The notes beneath the pieces were generated by a model, which saw only the letters and a program-made list of their open reading frames with translations, did no database searches and had not been told where the DNA came from. Positions 35,761 to 40,750 of a stretch of 40,750 nucleotides of DNA are shown piece by piece. The position numbers and the translations under genes are program-made. Source of the stretch: 2-02-FULL-66-22 sp964576535 (GTDB taxonomy: Bacteria > Methylomirabilota > Methylomirabilia > Methylomirabilales > 2-02-FULL-66-22); assembly GCA_964576535.1 (NCBI GenBank), contig CAZNWB010000022.1, forward strand, positions 1-40,750. Direction: 5' to 3'. The first letter of the stretch is position 1, and each line of letters begins with the position of its first letter.

Positions 35761-36771
35761 ATGGAAATGCGGAATGGCGAACACCCAGAGGGTGCCCGAA
35801 TGCTGAATCCTTCTGAGGGCCCGGATTCCGCATTCCGCACTCCGCATTCCGCATTGGTGATCGGGACGCGGGGGTCCCCCCTCGCCCTGTGGCAGGCGAA
35901 CTACATCGCGGAGCGGCTCCGCGCGGCCTTTCCCGGCCTCAGCATCCGCCTGGAACCCATCAAGACGACGGGGGACAAGATCCTGGACGTGCCCCTGGCC
36001 AAGGTGGGCGGCAAGGCCCTCTTCGTCAAGGAGATCGAAGAGGCCCTGCTGGATCAGCGGGTGGACCTGGCGGTCCACAGCATGAAGGATGTCCCGACGG
36101 AACTCCCCCCGGGCCTGGCGATCAGTGCGGTCACCGAGCGGGAAGATCCCCACGACGTGCTCATCTCCCGGACGGGCGCCCGCTTCCGGGATCTGCCCTC
36201 GGGGGCGCGGGTGGGCACGAGCAGTCTCAGGCGCCAGGCCCAACTGCTCCACCGCCGGCCGGACCTCCACATCATCCCGCTCCGCGGCAATCTGGACACC
36301 CGGATCCGCAAGCTGGCCTTGGAAGGACTCGACGCCATCGTGGTCGCCGCGGCGGGGGTCAAGCGCCTGGGCCTGATGGAGCGGATCACCGAGGTCCTCC
36401 CACCGGAGATCAGCCTCCCCGCCATCGGCCAGGGCGCACTGGGCATTGAGATCCGACAGGGAGATCCGACAGCGACAGGGAAGGTGGCAATGCTGGATCA
36501 TCCGGACACCCACGTTGCAGTGATGGCGGAGCGGGCCTTCCTTCGCCGCCTGGGTGGCGGATGCCAGGTCCCCTTCGCGGCCCATGCCCGGGTCGCGGAT
36601 GATCGGCTTTTCCTCCGGGGCCTGGTGGCGACACCCGACGGCAAGCAGGTGATCGCCGGCGAACGACAGGGGAACCGGACTGAAGGCGAAGCCGTGGGAA
36701 CCGCCCTGGCGGAGGAGCTGCTCTCCCGGGGGGCCGCCGGGATCCTCCGGGCCCTCCTGCAGGCAGGGTGA
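35761..36771 (+). CDS. hemC: Hydroxymethylbilane synthase with a repeat-derived N-terminus
   Basis: A 336-residue porphobilinogen deaminase. Core motifs are IGTRGSPLALWQANYIAE, FVKEIEEALL, DLAVHSMKDVP, GTSSLRRQAQL and LRGNLDTRIRKL. The dipyrromethane-cofactor Cys268 is in LRRLGGGCQVPFAAHA. The first 32 residues (with DSAFRTPHSAL) are translated from an intergenic-type repeat; the family normally begins within a few residues of the I-G-T-R-G-S motif. ATG 35761 is the only obvious upstream start, with a weak ribosome binding site; GTG directly before the core (35857) is the alternative. The stop overlaps cobA-hemD (GTGA). Confidence 0.93.
   Translation: MEMRNGEHPEGARMLNPSEGPDSAFRTPHSALVIGTRGSPLALWQANYIAERLRAAFPGLSIRLEPIKTTGDKILDVPLAKVGGKALFVKEIEEALLDQRVDLAVHSMKDVPTELPPGLAISAVTEREDPHDVLISRTGARFRDLPSGARVGTSSLRRQAQLLHRRPDLHIIPLRGNLDTRIRKLALEGLDAIVVAAAGVKRLGLMERITEVLPPEISLPAIGQGALGIEIRQGDPTATGKVAMLDHPDTHVAVMAERAFLRRLGGGCQVPFAAHARVADDRLFLRGLVATPDGKQVIAGERQGNRTEGEAVGTALAEELLSRGAAGILRALLQAG
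35764..35856. repeat. GGAATGCGG-type repeat overlapping the hemC start
   Basis: Direct units (GAAATGCGGAATGGCGAACA, then CCGAATGCTGAATCC) are followed by the inverse units ATTCCGCATTCCGCACTCCG and CATTCCGCATTGG. The left piece ATGCGGAATG is complementary to CATTCCGCAT on the right. In other frames such DNA gives the MRNAECGMRN and SAFRIPHSAF phrases seen in many uncultured genomes. Confidence 0.8.
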
Positions 36772-38321
36772 CGAGGGCGATTGTGGCCGAGGCGCGCGGC
36801 AAGGTCTATCTCATCGGGGCGGGGCCGGGGGACCCGGGCCTGCTCACCCTCAAGGGCAAGCGCTGCCTGGAAGAGGCGGACGTGGTGGTGTACGACCACC
36901 TCGCCAATCCCCGGCTCCTTCGGTACTCGAGATCCGATGCCGAGCTGATCTTTGTGGGCAAGCAGGCCGGCCGCCACACCCTCCCCCAGGAGGAGATCGG
37001 CCGTCTCCTGGTCGAGCAGGCGAAACTCGGCAAGGTGGTCGCCCGGCTGAAGGGGGGGGATCCCTTCATCTTCGGTCGCGGGGGCGAGGAGGCCGAGGAC
37101 CTCGTGGCCGCGCGCATCCCCTTCGAGGTGGTGCCCGGTGTCACCGCCGGGGTCGCGGCTCCCGCGTATGCGGGGATTCCCCTGACGCATCGGGACCTCA
37201 CCTCCACGGTCGCCTTCATCACGGGACACGAGGACCCGACCAAGGACGCAACCAGCATCGCCTGGGACAAGATCGCCACCGGGATCGGGACGCTGGTGTT
37301 CTTCATGGGGGTGGGGCAGCTCCCCGAGATCGCGGCGAAGCTCGTGGGCCACGGCCGGTCGCCGCAGACACCGGCCGCGGTCATCCGCTGGGGCACACGG
37401 GCCGAGCAGGAGGTGGTGACCGGGACGCTGGCGGACATCGCCGAACAGTGCCGGGGCATGAAGCCGCCGGCCCTCATCCTGGTCGGGGAGGTGGTGGCGC
37501 TTCGCGAAAAGCTTCGCTGGTTCGAGGCCATGCCGCTGGCCGGGAAGCGGATCCTGATCACCCGGGCGCGCGAGCAGGCGAGTGCCTTTGCGGCCGTCCT
37601 GGAGGCGGCCGGCGCGGAGGTCGTGGAGTTTCCCACCATCAGCATCGTCCCCCCGGAAAGCTGGGCGCCCCTGGATGCGGCCATCGGCCGGCTTCGCGAG
37701 TATCAGTGGGTCATCTTCACCAGCAGTAACGGCGTCCGGTTCTTCCGGGATCGGCTGCAGCATGCGGGGCGCGACGTGCGGGACCTCCACGGGATCACGA
37801 TCTGCGCCATCGGCCCGGCCACGGCGGCCGCGCTCGCGACAATCGGCGTCCGGGCCGACCTCGTCCCGGCCGAGTTCAAGGCTGAGGCCCTGCTCGAGGC
37901 CATCCGCACCGTCCCCGGCGGCGCCGACCTCCGCGGCGCTCGGGTCCTCCTGGCCCGGGCCGCCGAGGCGCGAGAGGCGCTCCCGGAGGAGTTGACGCGG
38001 CGCGGGGCGCAGGTGGACGTCGTGCCGGCCTACCGGACGGTCCGGAGCACCCCCGAGGCGGAGCCGGTCCGGGCCATGCTCCGTGACCGGAATATCCACG
38101 CCGTCACCTTCACCAGCTCCTCGACGGTCAAGCACTTCCTGGAGTTGGTCGGAGAGGAGGCCCGGGACCTCTTGCGAGGGGTCGTCGTCGCCAGCATCGG
38201 CCCGATCACCGCCGAGACCGCCGCCCGGCGCGGGATTGCCAGCGATATCGTGCCTGAAAACTACACGATCCCCGCCCTGGCTGAGGCGTTGATACGACAC
38301 TTCCACACGTCCGGTCGGTGA
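36768..38321 (+). CDS. cobA-hemD: Fused uroporphyrinogen-III C-methyltransferase and uroporphyrinogen-III synthase
   Basis: A 517-residue bifunctional protein. Residues 1 to about 250 are the SAM-dependent methyltransferase making precorrin-2: VYLIGAGPGDPGLLTLKGKR, VARLKGGDPFIFGRGGEE, VVPGVTAGVAAPAYAGIPLT. Residues about 258-517 are uroporphyrinogen-III synthase: GKRILITRAREQASAF, VIFTSSNGVRFF, ICAIGPATAAAL, AVTFTSSSTVKHF. Starting with GTG overlapping the hemC stop (36768-36771). The fusion links heme and siroheme branches. hemB is not in the window. Confidence 0.95.
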   Translation: MTRAIVAEARGKVYLIGAGPGDPGLLTLKGKRCLEEADVVVYDHLANPRLLRYSRSDAELIFVGKQAGRHTLPQEEIGRLLVEQAKLGKVVARLKGGDPFIFGRGGEEAEDLVAARIPFEVVPGVTAGVAAPAYAGIPLTHRDLTSTVAFITGHEDPTKDATSIAWDKIATGIGTLVFFMGVGQLPEIAAKLVGHGRSPQTPAAVIRWGTRAEQEVVTGTLADIAEQCRGMKPPALILVGEVVALREKLRWFEAMPLAGKRILITRAREQASAFAAVLEAAGAEVVEFPTISIVPPESWAPLDAAIGRLREYQWVIFTSSNGVRFFRDRLQHAGRDVRDLHGITICAIGPATAAALATIGVRADLVPAEFKAEALLEAIRTVPGGADLRGARVLLARAAEAREALPEELTRRGAQVDVVPAYRTVRSTPEAEPVRAMLRDRNIHAVTFTSSSTVKHFLELVGEEARDLLRGVVVASIGPITAETAARRGIASDIVPENYTIPALAEALIRHFHTSGR

Positions 38322-38360
38322 GCCCCCTCGGCAGGTAGGACTTCTCCAGCCCCGTTTTCC

Positions 38361-38389
38361 TTGACAAGTGTCGATTTTACAAGTATTTG
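38361..38389 (+). promoter_or_regulatory. Sigma-70-type promoter ahead of the sugar-nucleotide operon
   Basis: TTGACA (38361-38366) is followed after 17 bases by TATTTG (38384-38389). Transcription would start near 38396, giving a leader of about 113 bases to the ATG at 38509. The leader contains an intrinsic terminator. Confidence 0.6.
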
Positions 38390-38411
38390 TGAGGCCGTGG
38401 GTGCTCTTGTG

Positions 38412-38449
38412 CCGGTGCTGCGGGTCTTGCCCAGCGCCGGTTTTTATTT
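38412..38449 (+). terminator. Intrinsic terminator in the leader of the DegT-rfbB operon
   Basis: CCGGTGCTG (38412-38420) pairs with CAGCGCCGG (38432-38440, one G-U pair) through a bulged C and two inner G-C pairs, capped by a small loop. TTTTTATTT (38441-38449) follows at once. This is a textbook rho-independent terminator. It lies 23 bases after the -10 of the promoter at 38361-38389 and 60 bases before the aminotransferase ATG, so it could stop the upstream tetrapyrrole transcript, or act as an attenuator of the new operon. Confidence 0.8.
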
Positions 38450-38508
38450 CTGGAACAGAAGCTGCATTTTTCTCGCTGTTTGCGAACGAGTCCGAAAAGG
38501 ATGCAGCC

Positions 38509-39633
38509 ATGCCGGTCCCCGTCCTTGATCTGAAGACCCAATACCAGCGGCTTCGGCAGGCGATCGACGACGCGATCCGCGGCGTCCTGGAGAGCGGCCA
38601 CTTCGTCCTGGGGCCCAACGTCGGGGCCCTGGAAGAGGAACTGGCGACCTTCCTCGGGGTCCGGCAGGCCGTCACGCTCGCCTCGGGCACCGACGCCCTG
38701 CACCTGGCGATCCGCGCCTGCAGGATCGGGGGGGGAGCCTACGTGCTCACATCCCCGTTCACCTTCGTGGCGACGGCCACGGCCATCTCCTACACGGGCG
38801 CGCGACCGGTCTTTGCGGACATTCACCCTGGGACCTTCAATCTGGATCCGGAGCGGGTCGCCGAGTATCTTGCCGGCAAAGGCCCAGGGCCCCGGCCTGA
38901 GGGCCGGGTGAAGGCGATCCTGCCGGTACACCTGTACGGGCTGCCGGCCGCCATGGATCCCCTGCTCGCCCTTGCCCGGACGCACCGGCTGAGGGTCATA
39001 GAGGATGCCGCCCAGGCCATCGGCGCGGAGGTCCGCGGGCAGAAGGTGGGCAGCCTCGGGGACGTGGGCTGCTTCAGCTTCTATCCCACGAAGAACCTCG
39101 GGGCCCTCGGAGACGGCGGCCTGGCCACGACGCAGGACCTGGCCCTGGGCGAGCGGATCCTCCGTCTGCGGAGCTACGGGGGACGAGATCGGTACGTCCA
39201 CGAGGAGCTGGGATTCAACAGCCGCCTGGATGAGATCCAAGCGGCCATCCTGCGCGTCAAGCTCGGGTGTCTTTCCGAATGGAACCGGCGGCGGCGGGCG
39301 ATTGCCGGCCGATACCGGGAGGGCCTGGTGGGACTGGGGATCGGATTGCCCGGGGAGATCCCGGAGTCCATCCACGTGTATCACCAGTTCACCGTCCGCG
39401 TGCCCGACCGGGACGGGGTCCAGAAGCGCCTGGCCGACCTCGGGGTTCGCACCACGGTCTACTATCCCGTTCCCCTCCACCTCCAGCCGATGTACCGGGA
39501 TCTTGGGTATCGCGCTGGCGACTTCCCCGAGGCGGAGCGGGCGGCGCGAGAGGTCCTCTCCCTGCCCATCTACCCGGAGATGACCGATGCCCAGGTGGAC
39601 GAGGTGGTGGGGGCATGCAAGCGATCCCTCTGA
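38509..39633 (+). CDS. DegT/DnrJ/EryC1-family sugar aminotransferase
   Basis: A 374-residue PLP-dependent enzyme that transaminates nucleotide-linked ketosugars. VPVLDLKTQYQRL starts the fold. LASGTDALHLAI, TSPFTFVATATAI, VIEDAAQAIGAE and the PLP Lys195 (SFYPTKNLGALGDGG) are typical, as is GFNSRLDEIQAAIL. The ATG at 38509-38511 has AAAAGGA upstream; an in-frame ATG at 38368 would make the leader coding and is rejected. It probably works with the dTDP-glucose dehydratase product, giving an amino-deoxysugar for surface polysaccharide. Confidence 0.93.
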   Translation: MPVPVLDLKTQYQRLRQAIDDAIRGVLESGHFVLGPNVGALEEELATFLGVRQAVTLASGTDALHLAIRACRIGGGAYVLTSPFTFVATATAISYTGARPVFADIHPGTFNLDPERVAEYLAGKGPGPRPEGRVKAILPVHLYGLPAAMDPLLALARTHRLRVIEDAAQAIGAEVRGQKVGSLGDVGCFSFYPTKNLGALGDGGLATTQDLALGERILRLRSYGGRDRYVHEELGFNSRLDEIQAAILRVKLGCLSEWNRRRRAIAGRYREGLVGLGIGLPGEIPESIHVYHQFTVRVPDRDGVQKRLADLGVRTTVYYPVPLHLQPMYRDLGYRAGDFPEAERAAREVLSLPIYPEMTDAQVDEVVGACKRSL

Positions 39634-39643
39634 AGCACGAAAG

Positions 39644-39680
39644 CCGACAGGGACAGGGACAGCGAGAGGGACGGAGACGG
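39644..39680. repeat. GACAGGGACAG-type oligomer repeat
   Basis: Units GACAGG/GACAGC/GACGGA follow each other from CCGACAGGGACAGGGACAG to GAGACGGGG. It fills most of the 61-base gap between the aminotransferase stop and the rfbB ribosome binding site (AGGAG near 39683). Confidence 0.6.
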
Positions 39681-39694
39681 GGTAGGAGAGAGCG

Positions 39695-40750
39695 ATGAGC
39701 GAGTTGACCGGAACGATCCTGGTGACGGGCGGTATGGGATTCATCGGGTCGAATTTCACCCGCCACCTCCTCACCGCCCACCCGGCCGTCCGGGTCGTGA
39801 ATCTCGACAAGCTGACCTACGCCGGAAACCCGCGCAACCTGGCGGATTGCACGGGTAACGCCCGCCACGTCTTCGTGCGCGGCGACATTTGCGACGAGAA
39901 GGTGGTGGCCGAGGTCCTGAAGGCCCACGGGGTCGAGACCATCGTCCACTTCGCCGCCGAGACCCACGTGGACCGGTCCATCCTGGAGGCGGACGATTTC
40001 ATCCGGACGAATGTCCAGGGGACACGGGTCCTCCTGGATGCGGCCCGGAAGGCCGGCAGCCGCCGCTTCCTGCACATCTCCACGGACGAGGTGTACGGGA
40101 GCCTGGGCCAATCGGGCGCCTTCACCGAGGAGTCCCCCCTGCTCCCCAACAGCCCGTATGCCGCCAGCAAGGCGGGGGCGGATACGTTAGCCCGGGCCTC
40201 TCACCGCACCTACGGCCTGCCGGTCATCATCACCCGGACCTGCAACAACTACGGGCCCTACCAGTTCCCCGAGAAGTTCATCCCGCTGATGATCGTGAAC
40301 GCGCTCCGGGGCGATCCCCTTCCCATCTACGGCGACGGCCTGTACGTGCGGGAGTGGCTGCACGTGGAGGACCACTGTCGCGCCTTGGCGTGCATCCTGG
40401 CGGCGGGTGAGATCGGCGAGGTGTACAACATCGGGAGCGGCGAGGAGCGGGTGAATCTGGACGTCGCCCGAGACATCCTGGCCCTCACCGGGCAGCCCGA
40501 GTCCCTCCTCCGGCACGTGAAGGATCGGCCCGGCCACGACCGGCGCTACGCCCTGGACTCCGCCAAGATCCGCCGCCAGCTCGCCTGGGCGCCAGCCGTC
40601 CCCTTCCGGGACGGTCTGCGCCAGACGGTGGAGTGGTACCGGGCCCATGCGGCGTGGTGGCAGGAGATCCTGTCGGGAGACTACCGGAGCTACTACGCGC
40701 GGCAGTACGGCGCGGGCAGCCAGATGGGCACCCAGGGGGTACCCGAATGA
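39695..40750 (+). CDS. rfbB: dTDP-glucose 4,6-dehydratase
   Basis: A 351-residue short-chain-type dehydratase that turns dTDP-glucose into dTDP-4-keto-6-deoxyglucose for rhamnose or amino-sugar synthesis. The NAD motif is TGGMGFIGSN (11-20). TYAGNPRNLAD and FAAETHVDRSI are family signatures. The active site is Thr130-Asp131-Glu132 (STDEVYG) and Tyr155-x3-Lys159 (YAASK). RTCNNYGPYQFPEK and RPGHDRRYALD bind the sugar nucleotide. AGGAG precedes the ATG. The stop codon is the last triplet of the window (ATGA), so a coupled next gene may begin there. Confidence 0.96.
   Translation: MSELTGTILVTGGMGFIGSNFTRHLLTAHPAVRVVNLDKLTYAGNPRNLADCTGNARHVFVRGDICDEKVVAEVLKAHGVETIVHFAAETHVDRSILEADDFIRTNVQGTRVLLDAARKAGSRRFLHISTDEVYGSLGQSGAFTEESPLLPNSPYAASKAGADTLARASHRTYGLPVIITRTCNNYGPYQFPEKFIPLMIVNALRGDPLPIYGDGLYVREWLHVEDHCRALACILAAGEIGEVYNIGSGEERVNLDVARDILALTGQPESLLRHVKDRPGHDRRYALDSAKIRRQLAWAPAVPFRDGLRQTVEWYRAHAAWWQEILSGDYRSYYARQYGAGSQMGTQGVPE

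Noticed and set aside
36450..36482. GATCCGACAG duplication within hemC as a repeat insertion
   Set aside because: The translated segment (IEIRQGDPTATGKV) aligns at normal length with other hydroxymethylbilane synthases, so no insertion is needed.
31115..36585. Long open frames on the minus strand opposite glyA-nrdR (584 codons) and opposite the precorrin-2 dehydrogenase, hemA and hemC genes (over 1100 codons)
   Set aside because: They are antisense shadows of well-identified genes. High third-position GC removes stop codons from the opposite frame; no family features or ribosome binding sites support them.

Overview
The window is high-GC bacterial chromosome, about two thirds G+C by eye, densely packed with mostly minus-strand genes up to 28.0 kb and plus-strand genes from 28.2 kb to the end. 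I see no tRNA, rRNA, CRISPR array or prophage. The gene content (small zinc-ribbon proteins, a wHTH plus zinc-ribbon regulator, an atypical dihydropteroate synthase, RAYT transposase remnants, short phrase-like intergenic repeats) resembles uncultured high-GC lineages such as Rokubacteria/Methylomirabilota (NC10) or deltaproteobacterial relatives. That placement is inference.

The most notable feature is two probable selenoproteins 9 kb apart, each interrupted by an in-frame TGA exactly where the family has its redox cysteine. One is a peroxiredoxin (1..413, minus, running off the window start; TGA at codon 47). The other is a FrnE/DsbA-like thioredoxin-fold oxidoreductase (8634..9320, minus; TGA at codon 13, giving U-P-W-C). 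Both TGAs are followed within about 20 bases by a short G-C hairpin with G in a small apical loop, as expected of a bacterial SECIS. A naive gene caller would truncate both.

Layout. 1-1.2 kb: peroxiredoxin and HAD hydrolase operon. 1.5-4.6 kb: small genes (SWIB-like mini-protein, four-helix-bundle protein, basic DNA-binding protein, membrane peptide, thioesterase, regulator). 4.6-7.8 kb: a dehydrogenase operon (two MDR zinc dehydrogenases and a 3-hydroxyisobutyrate-type dehydrogenase); one MDR gene carries an in-frame palindromic insertion in its structural-zinc lobe. 7.9-11.5 kb: small proteins, Sec-FrnE with a DUF971 protein, a carboxymuconolactone-decarboxylase-like protein, an aldo/keto reductase. 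11.7-16.9 kb: TPR protein, DEAD-box helicase, DUF72 protein, aldehyde dehydrogenase. 17.0-19.8 kb: exported and cytoplasmic hypotheticals, a retropepsin-like protease. 19.8-28.0 kb: folP, slipin and NfeD, an AlkP-superfamily enzyme, a DinG-type helicase, mazG, tag.

28.1-29.5 kb holds a RAYT transposase with REP-like ends and a fragment of a second one. From 29.5 kb come a tandem-PilZ protein overlapping a lytic transglycosylase, then glyA-nrdR, then a tetrapyrrole operon (precorrin-2 dehydrogenase, HemX/CcsA-like membrane protein, hemA, hemC, cobA-hemD fusion) joined by short gaps or overlaps. The last two genes, a DegT/DnrJ-type aminotransferase and a dTDP-glucose 4,6-dehydratase, start a sugar-nucleotide operon preceded by a promoter and an intrinsic terminator in its leader, which suggests attenuation or antitermination.

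Short imperfect oligomer repeats of at least five sequence types lie between genes, and in three cases run into the start of a coding region (wHTH regulator, dinG, hemC).
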